From NCBI GenBank assembly GCA_025929535.1, contig JAICLZ010000020.1, forward strand, positions 1-61,506: DNA of 61,506 nt, written 5' to 3'. This DNA is from Gemmatimonadaceae bacterium (GTDB lineage: Bacteria > Gemmatimonadota > Gemmatimonadetes > Gemmatimonadales > Gemmatimonadaceae). Positions 1-7,231 of this stretch are shown here, in pieces. The notes under the pieces were generated by a model. That model was not told the origin of the DNA and ran no database searches. It saw only the letters and a program-made list of their open reading frames with translations. Positions within the stretch are counted from its first letter, which is position 1. Each line of letters begins with the position of its first letter. Made by a program: the position numbers and the translations under genes.

Positions 1-159
1 AAGCTGTACGGCGGGAGTCGCGACGTGTTCTTGAAACGCGTGGATGCAGCGACGGCGGATCTCGTGGCGCAAGGATTTCTCCTCGCGGAGGATGTGGTGG
101 CCGCGCGAGAGCGAATGGCAGCGACGTGGGATTGGGTGGAGAGGCTGCCGGAAGGGTGA
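1..159 (+). CDS. C-terminal end of a putative alpha/beta-hydrolase-domain protein (partial)
   Basis: Frame 1 is open from the window edge to the TGA at 157-159 and gives the last 52 residues of a protein whose start lies outside the window. The tail contains the segment LYGGSRDVFLKRVDAATADL and, near the end, a tryptophan-rich WDWVERL. That pattern resembles the C-terminus of the bacterial 'alpha/beta hydrolase domain' proteins, which end in a helix with the sense 'V..A...LV..GFLL.EDV'. No catalytic residue lies in the visible part, so the family call is tentative. Codon use is GC-rich and coding-like. Confidence 0.45.
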   Translation, partial: KLYGGSRDVFLKRVDAATADLVAQGFLLAEDVVAARERMAATWDWVERLPEG

Positions 160-261
160 CGGGCTTCGCGGCTGTGAGGCTTGCACGAACGGCCACCGAG
201 GAGCTTATTCAGATCCAACACCGTACATGACGGCGTCACCGCTATCCGGGAGGGCCGATCA

Positions 262-729
262 ATGCAGGTCAATCGCAGCGTAGTTATCGTCGTTCTCGCA
301 TTTCCACTGCTCGCGATTTCCGTGCGCGCCGCCGCCGCGCAGGTTCCGAGCAATCCCTGCACCCAGGCGACTCCCGCTCAGGTGAGCACCGCGCTGGGCG
401 AGACCGTTACCGCCGGAAAACAGGGACCTCCCATGACCTGCACGTGGGAGGCCAATGTGCCGAAGCACGAGATCGTGACGTTGATGTTCTCGCCACCCGG
501 CGACTGGGATACGCGAAAAGCTTCGCAGCATCCGGGAATCACCGAGGCCGCGGTGAGCGGCGTCGGCGATGACGCCATCACGCTGACCCTGGGCAATCTC
601 GTGACGCTGTTCGTCAAGAAGGGAGGCGTCACCTTCATGGTCCGCGTCTACGGCGTTCCGGATGCGACGAGGCAACTCGCGATCGAGAAGCCGATCGCCC
701 AGGTGGTGGCGGGTCACTTGACGGCTTGA
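262..729 (+). CDS. Small secreted protein, DUF3558-like
   Basis: A 155-residue protein. The ATG at 262 was chosen because a GGGAGGG sequence sits just upstream and the first 25 residues form a signal peptide (NRSVV..VLAFPLLAISVRAAAAQ). The mature part begins with a Cys in SNPCTQATPAQV, followed by 'ALGETV', and a second Cys in PMTCTWEA. This arrangement (Cys, then 'G..V', then CTW) recalls small secreted DUF3558-type proteins of unknown function. The two cysteines could form a disulfide outside the cytoplasm. The gene stands alone, 250 bases before a tRNA, and no function can be assigned. Confidence 0.7.
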   Translation: MQVNRSVVIVVLAFPLLAISVRAAAAQVPSNPCTQATPAQVSTALGETVTAGKQGPPMTCTWEANVPKHEIVTLMFSPPGDWDTRKASQHPGITEAAVSGVGDDAITLTLGNLVTLFVKKGGVTFMVRVYGVPDATRQLAIEKPIAQVVAGHLTA

Positions 730-981
730 GCATCAGTCTCGCCGGTTGCGACGAACGCACCATTCGGTAGCGCCTCACCCGACCCCTCGAGCATTTCAGT
801 GCGCGCGTGTATGTCGAGGCGGAGGTGGTGCGGGCGTAGTGGTAAGGGCTCAGGCAGCGAGGAGGCCCCTTTTCCGTGACTTGCATCGCGGCTATCGTTC
901 GCGCTCCGGATCGGCTGCCGAATACGGCTGATACCGCGCTCGGGTATCGGGCGTGATAACTTTCCGGAACACCGGTAGTCA

Positions 982-1055
982 CGGGACGTAGCGCAGCCCG
1001 GTAGCGCACCTGAATGGGGTTCAGGGGGTCGCGGGTTCAAATCCCGCCGTCCCGA
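982..1055 (+). tRNA. tRNA-Pro (anticodon GGG)
   Basis: A full cloverleaf can be drawn by eye. The 7-bp acceptor stem is CGGGACG paired with CGTCCCG. The D stem is GCGC/GCGC around AGCCCGGTA. The anticodon stem is CCTGA/TCAGG with loop ATGGGGT, so the anticodon at 1016-1018 is GGG. The T stem is GCGGG/CCCGC around TTCAAAT. The discriminator base is A at 1055, and CCA is not encoded. The anticodon reads CCC/CCU proline codons. The 3' end lies directly before a decayed thioesterase gene, so the tRNA may have served as an integration site. Confidence 0.95.
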
Positions 1056-1057
1056 CT

Positions 1058-1294
1058 TTGGAAGACGAGTGTCCACAGCAGGATGGGCAAACGGGAGTGG
1101 CGCGGGTCCCGTTCCTTCCATCACGACTGGGGGAAGTGTCGGCGGGTAGTCTGGAATCCTGGTCGCTGGTTGCCGGCGGCGGATTCGAGCTTCGGCTGTT
1201 CCAGGGAGGACACTTCTTCATGCCCGATCGGCACGGTCAGGTGGACGAGGTCGTGCGGGCGAGGGCATGCGAGTGTTTGGGCGAAACATCATGA
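1058..1294 (+). pseudogene. Remnant of a type II thioesterase (C-terminal part only)
   Basis: The frame ending in TGA at 1292-1294 encodes, from about position 1136, a stretch matching the end of type II (GrsT/TesA-like) thioesterases: VSAGSLESWSLVAGGGFELR followed by LFQGGHFFMPDR. GGHFF carries the catalytic histidine in that family. The nucleophile Ser domain and everything before it are missing, because tRNA-Pro ends at 1055. The stop overlaps the next start as ATGA, the usual coupling of genes in one operon, which supports this being an old partner of the phosphopantetheinyl transferase. In known families such thioesterases clear misprimed carrier proteins in NRPS/PKS clusters, but no synthase is present here. 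The likeliest reading is a 5' truncation by recombination at the tRNA. Confidence 0.6.
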
Positions 1295-2085
1295 CCGACA
1301 CTCCGTTCGGCGCGTTCGCGCCGCTCGATCACCGACTCGGTCCCTCGGAGCTGCGGCTGCACGCAATCGAGTTCGCTCCCTGGCGTGATCAGTCGGATAC
1401 AGTCGAGGGATGGCTTTCCGCGGACGAGCGCCGGCGCGCCGGCACTCTGCGGATCGCATCCGTTCGCGAGCGCTTCGTTCTCGCGCACGCGTATCTGCGC
1501 GCCGTGCTCGCATGCTACACGGCGGTCGATCCCGCGGACGTTCCGATCACCGTCACCGCCACCGGAAAGCCGGTTCTTGCTCGTCACTCCGCGGAGCGCT
1601 CGCGCGTCGGCTTCAGCTTGACACATAGCGACACGCATGCCGTGGTCGCCGTCGCCGAGTCGGAGCTCATCGGCGTCGACGTCGAGCGGCCGCGCCTCGA
1701 TCTCGACGTGCTCGGCATCGCTCATCAGTTCCTCAGCCGCGATGAAGCGGATGCGCTCGGGCGCTCTCGGGACAGGCGCAACGACTTCGTTCGATTATGG
1801 GCCTGCAAGGAAGCATTCGTGAAGGCGATCGGGCTCGGGCTGTCGCATCCGCTAAACGCGTTCACGATCCGCGGATTCGATGGGCAAATTCCGGAGCTTG
1901 CCGATGTCGAGCCTGCCTTCGGCCCGTGTTCCGAGTGGTCTCTGCGCTGCTCGCCATCGTTCGGCGACTGCTTCGTCGCCATCGCCATCAAGTCGGCAAC
2001 GGCAAACGTGGTGAGAACGGAGCCATGGCCCGCGCCGCCGTTCGCACGGACTCCATCGCATGGATGCATCGGAGAAAGTCAATGA
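1291..2085 (+). CDS. Sfp-type 4'-phosphopantetheinyl transferase
   Basis: A 264-residue cytoplasmic enzyme of the Sfp/Gsp class. It transfers phosphopantetheine from CoA to a Ser of acyl or peptidyl carrier proteins. Visible motifs are FSLTHSD at residues 108-114, the magnesium-binding GVDVE at 128-132, and WACKEAFVKA near 170-179, the W..KEA..K signature. The length fits the family. The start at 1291 was chosen because it forms an ATGA overlap with the stop of the upstream thioesterase remnant; an in-frame ATG at 1267 is the alternative. No carrier protein or NRPS/PKS gene is in the window, so its substrate lies elsewhere or has been lost with the cluster. Confidence 0.9.
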   Translation: MTDTPFGAFAPLDHRLGPSELRLHAIEFAPWRDQSDTVEGWLSADERRRAGTLRIASVRERFVLAHAYLRAVLACYTAVDPADVPITVTATGKPVLARHSAERSRVGFSLTHSDTHAVVAVAESELIGVDVERPRLDLDVLGIAHQFLSRDEADALGRSRDRRNDFVRLWACKEAFVKAIGLGLSHPLNAFTIRGFDGQIPELADVEPAFGPCSEWSLRCSPSFGDCFVAIAIKSATANVVRTEPWPAPPFARTPSHGCIGESQ

Positions 2086-2112
2086 CTCCGCAGCACACGC
2101 GAGCTCTCGTGA

Positions 2113-2139
2113 CCGGCAGCGATCGATCAGCGCTGTCGG
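2113..2139. terminator. Hairpin between convergent genes
   Basis: The sequence CCGGCAGCG, a 9-base loop, and CGCTGTCGG form a 9-bp stem with one G-T pair. It lies in the 60-base gap between the phosphopantetheinyl transferase stop (2085) and the end of the opposite-strand gene (2146). There is no T-run on either side, so it could be a weak or Rho-assisted bidirectional terminator. Confidence 0.4.
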
Positions 2140-2145
2140 CTCTCG

Positions 2146-2703
2146 TCAGGCTCCACGCCGTGTCGAAAGCACATGCACCGTCTGAACAATGTCGTCCACC
2201 AGCTCGCGATCGGTCGCGGAAGCTCTGACCTCGATTGGAAGCGCGTAGCCGTCGATCACCGCCAGCAGGTGATCTCTCGATAACGCGGAGAGTTGCTGGC
2301 GAAAAACGCCCTCGCCTTGCGCATAGGTGGACCAGGGGTCGAGCACGGGTCGCGCGGGCTGCGGAGATACTCTTGCGGCGTTGGCGGAGGCAGCAGGACC
2401 GCTGAAGATGCTTGCTTCGGCAATCGAAACACGTGCGGCCGGCTCGAGCAGCGCATCGAGCGCGCGATGCAACGCGCCTTCGAGATACGTGGCACTCAAC
2501 CCCTCGGCCCAATACACGAGCGCGTCCCGGTTCGGTTGCGTCGTTTCGCGCGGCGTTCGGAGCGCACGCCCATTTTCTCCGATGAACTCGATCCACCCTT
2601 CCCAGAGCCCGTCCGAGCCAACGGCTCCACTGGCCTGTGCCTGATACGGTATGCCGCTATCGTCTTGAACGAGCTCAGTGAACCGAACCAGAACTTCTGC
2701 CAT
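2146..2703 (-). CDS. Hypothetical protein, two-part, unknown function
   Basis: A 185-residue soluble protein. The start at 2703 is supported by a strong GGGAGG ribosome-binding site 8 bases upstream; longer readings lack one. Residues about 1-85 contain AEVLVRFTELVQDD, GLWEGWIEFI and a 'YWAEGLSATYLEGAL' segment. This looks like a small beta-rich domain followed by a helix. A proline/alanine-rich linker follows, and the C-terminal 50 residues (SRDHLLAVIDGYALPIE) form a second helical piece. There is no signal peptide, membrane segment or catalytic motif. It diverges from the TRIC channel gene, sharing the 130-base upstream region. I do not recognise the family. Confidence 0.75.
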   Translation of the reverse strand: MAEVLVRFTELVQDDSGIPYQAQASGAVGSDGLWEGWIEFIGENGRALRTPRETTQPNRDALVYWAEGLSATYLEGALHRALDALLEPAARVSIAEASIFSGPAASANAARVSPQPARPVLDPWSTYAQGEGVFRQQLSALSRDHLLAVIDGYALPIEVRASATDRELVDDIVQTVHVLSTRRGA

Positions 2704-2833
2704 GTTGGTCGCCTCCCGGCACAACCGCCGTGCAAAGCCCGCGCCCATCACTGGTGGCGAGGTGAACAACCCGCATACTTCGGCTTTCGGCGCGATGCGC
2801 ACCCCCGACCGCCCAGGCTGACCTAACGTACAC

Positions 2834-3454
2834 GTGTCCCTCTACCTGTTCGATCTCATCGGCGTCGGAGTCTTCGCCGTCAGTGGCGCGCTGGCCGCCG
2901 GGCGGCGGCGCCTGGATCTCATAGGCGTGGTCGTGGCTGCCGCGGCCACCGCCGTTGGTGGCGGAACGATCCGGGATGTCCTGCTCGACCGGCGTCCGAT
3001 CTTCTGGCTCACCGACGCGCGGTACCTCGTGGTCATCATCGTTGCGAGCATCGCGACGATGCTCTACGTGCGATGGGCGCGCGTTCCCGGCATCACGCTC
3101 GACGTGGCAGACGCGCTTGGTCTGGCGCTCTTCACGGTTACCGGAGCCCAGGTGGCCGAGCGCGCCGGAATGCCTGCAATAACCTGCGTGCTGCTGGGCA
3201 CGATGTCGGGCGCGGCCGGAGGAGTGATCCGCGACGTGTTGCTGGCACAGGTACCGCACGTCCTGCAGCGCGGCAGCCTCTACGCGACAGCGGCGATCGT
3301 CGGCGCGACCTTCTACCTGGTGCTGATCAACCTCGGAATGAGTCCAGGGGTGGCCAGCCTTGCAGGAATGGCCTGCGTCGCCGCGCTGCGACTCGCGGCG
3401 ATCGTTTGGCGGCTCGAGCTCCCGGCATTCGAGGTTCCCCCCGACGAGTCTTGA
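2834..3454 (+). CDS. TRIC-type trimeric cation channel (UPF0126, YicG-like)
   Basis: A 206-residue inner-membrane protein made of two homologous halves of three helices each plus a seventh helix, as in prokaryotic TRIC channels. The two repeat signatures are GGGTIRDVLL near residue 42 and GAAGGVIRDVLL near residue 130. They carry the Gly-rich kink and Arg that line the monovalent-cation pore in the family. The length is typical (about 205). The start is a GTG at 2834 with no clear Shine-Dalgarno sequence, so it may be leaderless. It would move K+ or Na+ down its gradient. The neighbours give no pathway context. Confidence 0.92.
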   Translation: MSLYLFDLIGVGVFAVSGALAAGRRRLDLIGVVVAAAATAVGGGTIRDVLLDRRPIFWLTDARYLVVIIVASIATMLYVRWARVPGITLDVADALGLALFTVTGAQVAERAGMPAITCVLLGTMSGAAGGVIRDVLLAQVPHVLQRGSLYATAAIVGATFYLVLINLGMSPGVASLAGMACVAALRLAAIVWRLELPAFEVPPDES

Positions 3455-3469
3455 CGCGCGCGGGAAGCG

Positions 3470-3781
3470 CTAACGAGGGGCTTCGCTTTCGTAGTGTTGC
3501 ACGAAGTTCGGTCGCGTCAGCAGAAACGCGTCGTCCCTGGGGAAGTAGCGTGCGATGTCGATCGCGTCGCCGGCGAACTCGCGGATCGCATCACGGTTCG
3601 TCCACCAACTCAATACGACGATCTCCGAGCGCGTCTCATCGAGATCGCGCGTTGCGATGGTCGCGCCCAGGTTTCCGGAGCTCTCGCGATAGCCGGCAAT
3701 TCCGGTTGCCTGCACGTATTCGACGTACTCCTTGCACAGCTCCCGCCGGATTTCCGCACGCCATTCTCGAAGGATCGTCAT
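3470..3781 (-). CDS. Antibiotic-biosynthesis-monooxygenase-fold (ABM) small protein
   Basis: A 103-residue cytoplasmic protein starting MTILREWRAEIRREL and containing EIVVLSWWTNRDAI and the segment AIDIARYFPRDDAFLL. These are the beta-alpha-beta features of the dimeric ferredoxin-like ABM/heme-degrading group: the 'SEIVVLSWW...D.I..FAG' helix-strand block and the late 'ARYFPEDD' turn. The start is the ATG at 3781 because homologous content begins exactly there; a longer upstream reading is only noise antisense to dapB-like. The family includes monooxygenases and many uncharacterised stress proteins. The substrate here is unknown. Confidence 0.8.
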   Translation of the reverse strand: MTILREWRAEIRRELCKEYVEYVQATGIAGYRESSGNLGATIATRDLDETRSEIVVLSWWTNRDAIREFAGDAIDIARYFPRDDAFLLTRPNFVQHYESEAPR

Positions 3782-3952
3782 CTGCGCCGTCTCTGAGCTG
3801 AGTATCCACCAAAATAGCATCTCACCGTCGATGCAATCGCCCACCCGATGCACCGATGTGCAGCTCGCCGCACGCTCGAATCGCGGGCGAGGAACGCGAT
3901 TAGCCTTGATCTGAAGGCTCGCTCCGCTTCCATCCTCTGTCGTGAGGTACTG

Positions 3953-4771
3953 ATGATCCGCGTTTGTGTGGCTGGTGCAACCGGCTGGGTGGGACGCGCG
4001 CTCGTTCCGGCGATCGCCGACGCCGCCGATCTCGAGCTCACGGGTGCCGTCGCCCGATCGTTTGCCGGTCGGCGCGTCTCGGAGTTGCTGCCGAACGCCG
4101 CACGCGCATCGACTGCCGCGAAGGTCGTCATTCGCGCATCCGTAGAAGATGCCTTGGTGGCCGGTACCGATGTTCTCGTCGACTACACCTCGCCTGAGCT
4201 GATCAAGTCGAACGTCCTCGCCGCGATCCGTCGGCGAGCTCACGTCGTGATCGGAACGTCCGGCCTCACGACGACGGACTTCGACGAAATCGACTCGGCC
4301 GCGCGTGCGTCCGGAGTGGGCGTCGTTGCCGGCGCGAACTTCGCGGTCTCGGCAATTCTGCTCGAGTCGTTCGCGACGATCGCCGCTCGCTACCTGCCGA
4401 GCTGGGAGATTCTGGATTTTGCCAGCGCGAGGAAGCCCGATGCGCCGAGTGGCACCGCGCGCCGGCTCGCGAGCCGCCTCGCCTCGGTGCGAGCTCCGGC
4501 TACGGCAATTCCCGTCGCGCAAACGCACGGAGAGCCAGCGGCGCGGGGCCTCGATCTCGAGGACACGCAAGTTCATTCCATCCGCCTTCCCGGATATGTG
4601 ATTGGCGCCGAGGTGATGTTCGGCTCGGCGGACGAACGGCTGTCGATTCGGTACGAGGGAGGGAGCGGAGCAAGCCCGTACGTGAAGGGCACGCTCGCGG
4701 CGGTACGACGCGTCACGACGCTCACCGGTCTGTCACAGGATCTCGAACAGGTGCTGCGATTCGCTGAATAG
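3953..4771 (+). CDS. DapB-like dihydrodipicolinate reductase homologue lacking the catalytic His pair
   Basis: A 272-residue protein with the fold of 4-hydroxy-tetrahydrodipicolinate reductase. It has a Rossmann GATGWVGR at residues 8-15, VDYTSPE near 77, VIGTSGL at 99-105 and KPDAPSGTA at 161-169. In true DapB the last motif is preceded by a His pair (E-x-H-H-x-x-K-x-DAPSGTA). Here those positions read A157-S158 while the Lys is kept. The substrate-binding part is thus half conserved, and the protein is probably a paralogue acting on another substrate rather than the lysine-pathway enzyme. The start at 3953 follows a GTGAGG ribosome site. It stands alone and converges on the epoxide hydrolase gene. 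Confidence 0.82.
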   Translation: MIRVCVAGATGWVGRALVPAIADAADLELTGAVARSFAGRRVSELLPNAARASTAAKVVIRASVEDALVAGTDVLVDYTSPELIKSNVLAAIRRRAHVVIGTSGLTTTDFDEIDSAARASGVGVVAGANFAVSAILLESFATIAARYLPSWEILDFASARKPDAPSGTARRLASRLASVRAPATAIPVAQTHGEPAARGLDLEDTQVHSIRLPGYVIGAEVMFGSADERLSIRYEGGSGASPYVKGTLAAVRRVTTLTGLSQDLEQVLRFAE

Positions 4772-4796
4772 CGCGACGAACAGGAGGCGTCCGCGC

Positions 4797-6008
4797 TCAC
4801 TGGGAGGCGGGGCGCCACGGCCGAAAGAACTCCCGAAGCTCCGACGCGAGCAGCGCGGGCTCTTCGTGCGCAGGGAAATGTCCGCCGCACGGCATCTCGG
4901 TCCATCGCGTGACTCGATACGCGCGCTCGCCCCATTCGCGCGGCGGCCGTGCGAGATCGTGAGGGAACAGTGCGACCCCGCACGGCACCTCGACGCGCTC
5001 GCCTCGCCGGAGCCGGCGCGGGTGCAAGCGGCCTTCGTAGTACAGCCGCATCGACGGTCCGATGCTCCGAGACGCCCAATACAAGGTGACCGTCGTGAGG
5101 ATCTCGTCGAGACTGAATCGCTGCTCGACGTCACCCGAGCAGTCCGACCAGGCACGAAGCTTCTCGACGATCCATGCCGCGAGCCCAACCGGCGAATCGG
5201 TGAGCGCATACGCCAGCGACTGTGGTTTCGTTCGCTGCAGGTGCGCGTACGCGCCTTCCTCTTCCATCCACGTGGTCAGCTCCCGGACAAACTCTCGCTC
5301 CGCATCAGTGAGCGGCGCTGCACCGTCGCCAAGATCGCGAATGATCGCGAGGCCCGTCACCGAGGTCAGGTGAATCCCCAAGAGCTGCCGTGGTGCCGCG
5401 AGGCCGAGCAGTGAGCACACGCTCGCCCCGATGTCGCTCCCATGAGCGCCGTATCGCTCGTATCCCAGCACATCGGTCATGAGCTCGTGCCACAGCGACG
5501 CGATGCGTGCTACGTCCATGCCGGGTATGGGCGCGGGATCGGAGAACCCGTAGCCCGGAAGGGAAGGGATCACCACATCGAACGCATCGCGAGCATCGCC
5601 GCCGTGCGCCGCGGGATCCGTGAGCAGCGGAATGATCTTTCGATACTCGAGAAAGGTGCTCGGCCAACCATTCGTGAGCAGCAGCGGCAATGGCGACGGG
5701 CCGCGTCCCGGAATCCGCATGAAGTGAATGCCCGTGTCACCGACGCGCGCGCGAAAATGCGGCCACGCGTTGATGGACCTCTCCTGCGCGCGCCAGTCGA
5801 AGTCACGCCGCCAGTACGCGAGCAGCCGGTGCATGAACGCGAGATCGGTCCCGTCCGACCACGGCTCGCCGTTCACTGAATGCGGCCAGCGCACTGCGTC
5901 GAGACGACGATGGAGATCGCGCATGACCGCTCCTGGCACCCATACGCGCACGGAGCTACCGCCGTGCGCCGCCGGGCGTGCAGGGCAGCAACCCCTTTCG
6001 ATGGACAT
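4797..6008 (-). CDS. Epoxide hydrolase (alpha/beta-hydrolase, EHN domain)
   Basis: A 403-residue enzyme that opens epoxides to diols. An N-terminal EHN domain (DLHRRLDAVRWP, then YWRRDFDWRAQER, residues 30-78) is followed by the alpha/beta-hydrolase core. The nucleophile Asp is D192 in HGSDIGA, and the catalytic His lies in GGHFPAHE near the C-terminus. The oxyanion-side motif reads NGWPST where most relatives have HGWP, a His-to-Asn change worth noting. The start at 6008 gives about 20 extra residues before the usual EHN beginning; a GTG near residue 20 is an alternative. A consensus-like promoter (TTGACA, 16 bases, TATATA) lies just upstream. Confidence 0.9.
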   Translation of the reverse strand: MSIERGCCPARPAAHGGSSVRVWVPGAVMRDLHRRLDAVRWPHSVNGEPWSDGTDLAFMHRLLAYWRRDFDWRAQERSINAWPHFRARVGDTGIHFMRIPGRGPSPLPLLLTNGWPSTFLEYRKIIPLLTDPAAHGGDARDAFDVVIPSLPGYGFSDPAPIPGMDVARIASLWHELMTDVLGYERYGAHGSDIGASVCSLLGLAAPRQLLGIHLTSVTGLAIIRDLGDGAAPLTDAEREFVRELTTWMEEEGAYAHLQRTKPQSLAYALTDSPVGLAAWIVEKLRAWSDCSGDVEQRFSLDEILTTVTLYWASRSIGPSMRLYYEGRLHPRRLRRGERVEVPCGVALFPHDLARPPREWGERAYRVTRWTEMPCGGHFPAHEEPALLASELREFFRPWRPASQ

Positions 6009-6092
6009 TAATCACCAGTATTATGGCTGTTACCTGTATATAAGGCATCGTTATCACTTGTCAATCCGGCATTATAGGTTATTTTATTTGCC
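6009..6092. promoter_or_regulatory. AT-rich divergent promoter between epoxide hydrolase and CGNR regulator
   Basis: This 84-base gap is strikingly AT-rich against its GC-rich surroundings. On the minus strand TTGACA (6064-6059), a 16-base spacer and TATATA (6042-6037) form a near-consensus sigma-70 promoter for the epoxide hydrolase. On the plus strand TTGTCA (6058-6063), 17 bases and ATTTTA (6081-6086) would start transcription at or next to the ATG at 6093, giving a leaderless message. The two -35 boxes overlap, so occupation of one promoter would compete with the other. The CGNR protein next door is the obvious candidate to bind here. Confidence 0.6.
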
Positions 6093-6755
6093 ATGCCTCC
6101 TGGTAGACCGCGCCGGCTTCCCGCTGATGCACGCCCTCCGTTCTCGTGGGTTGGAGGTGCGCTCTGTCTCGACTTCGTCAATACCGTTACGTGGCTCGCG
6201 CCCGGGGTGCTCGAGAACGAGCGATTTCGCACGAGCGCCGACGTCAGGGATTGGGCGCAGGCCGCCGGGCTGCCCTTCACCCCGCACGCACCGGAGCACG
6301 ATTTCTCGAGCGATGCGCAAGCCGTCGACTCGACCCGCGAGCTTCGAGCGGATCTTCATCGCGTGCTGACTCACGTTGCCCGGGGAACGACGCCGGTCAT
6401 GCGTGAGGTCGACCAGCTCAACGAATGGATTCGCCTGGCCGTCGCTCACACGCGACTGGAAGGCAGCGATTCTGGCAAGAGCTGGACGTGGGCTCCCGAT
6501 AGTGAACGGACGGAGGCCCATCCGAACCGCTTTCCCCTTGCCCTGGTCGTGCACTCGGCCGTAGAGCTGCTTCGCTCGCCGCAAATCTCAGTGCTTCGGC
6601 TGTGCGCGAACGAGCGCTGCGGCTGGCTCTTCCTCGATCGGAGCCGCAAGCAAAATCGCCGATGGTGCGAGATGCGGGAGTGCGGCGCGCGTGCGAAGGC
6701 GCGCCGCTATCGAACACGGCGCCGGAGTACGGTCTCCGAGCCGGCAGCCGAGTAG
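6093..6755 (+). CDS. CGNR zinc-finger transcriptional regulator with ABATE domain
   Basis: A 220-residue protein with the usual two-part plan. The N-terminal ABATE domain (FSWVGGALCLDFVNTV at about residues 17-32, a putative ligand- or stress-sensing part) is followed by a C-terminal CGNR zinc finger. The finger reads CANERCGWLFLDRSR ... RRWCEMRECGARAKARRY at about 171-205, with four cysteines to hold zinc and a basic DNA-binding tail. The family name comes from C-G-N-R; here the matching position reads C-G-A-R. It is divergent from the epoxide hydrolase across 84 bases and probably regulates that gene and itself. Confidence 0.87.
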   Translation: MPPGRPRRLPADARPPFSWVGGALCLDFVNTVTWLAPGVLENERFRTSADVRDWAQAAGLPFTPHAPEHDFSSDAQAVDSTRELRADLHRVLTHVARGTTPVMREVDQLNEWIRLAVAHTRLEGSDSGKSWTWAPDSERTEAHPNRFPLALVVHSAVELLRSPQISVLRLCANERCGWLFLDRSRKQNRRWCEMRECGARAKARRYRTRRRSTVSEPAAE

Positions 6756-6778
6756 CTCACGAACTGCACTGGTGGCTC

Positions 6779-7231
6779 ATGGCTCTCCCCGTATCTCCCG
6801 ATCGATTCACGATACTTCTCGTCGACACGCAAGCGCCGGATGCCGACGCGCTGCGCGCGTTCGCGCTGGCCAGTGCCGGCGCCGCACCCCGAAGATTTCG
6901 CTCACGTTTTCTCGTGAGCATCGGGGCAAGAGACACCGTGATCGATGCTGCCGAGATCGCGTGGATTCGCGCGAATGGCTACTACGCGACGCTGGTTCTG
7001 CTCGACCGTCGTGAATTTCTCGTCCGCCTTCCGCTCGACCAGCTGGAGAACGAGCTCGATCCGGCCGCATTCATTCGGATACACCGATCGGCCATCGTCA
7101 GCCTTCACGACGTCAGAGGCTTGGAGCGGGTGGGGCCGCGCTCCACCGTCGCGATCCTGAGAAGCGGATCACGAATTCCGGTGAGCAGATCCCGTCGAGA
7201 CGCGCTCGTGTGTGCGCTCGGCGGGTGCTGA
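6779..7231 (+). CDS. LytTR-domain DNA-binding protein without a receiver domain
   Basis: A 150-residue protein. The C-terminal 100 residues are a LytTR domain: FLVSIGARDTVIDAAEIAWI, YYATLVLLDRREFLVRLPLDQLE, then FIRIHRSAIVSLHDV and a closing RIPVSRSRR. These match the beta-strand order and the 'f.RiHrS.iVn' core of AlgR/AgrA/LytR proteins. The first 45 residues (RFTILLVDTQAPDADALRAF) look like the opening of a receiver but are far too short to be one. The protein would bind DNA without phosphorylation control. The start at 6779 lies 23 bases after the CGNR stop, so the two are likely co-transcribed. Its 3' end overlaps the convergent GNAT gene by 63 bases. Confidence 0.85.
   Translation: MALPVSPDRFTILLVDTQAPDADALRAFALASAGAAPRRFRSRFLVSIGARDTVIDAAEIAWIRANGYYATLVLLDRREFLVRLPLDQLENELDPAAFIRIHRSAIVSLHDVRGLERVGPRSTVAILRSGSRIPVSRSRRDALVCALGGC

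Noticed and set aside
730..981. Possible second tRNA or coding frame before tRNA-Pro
   Set aside because: Short GGTAGCGC-like pieces recur but no cloverleaf forms, and the open frames lack coding features.
982..1055. Direct repeat of the tRNA 3' end elsewhere in the window as an att site
   Set aside because: No second copy of TTCAAATCCCGC was seen, so any far att site must lie outside the window or has been lost.
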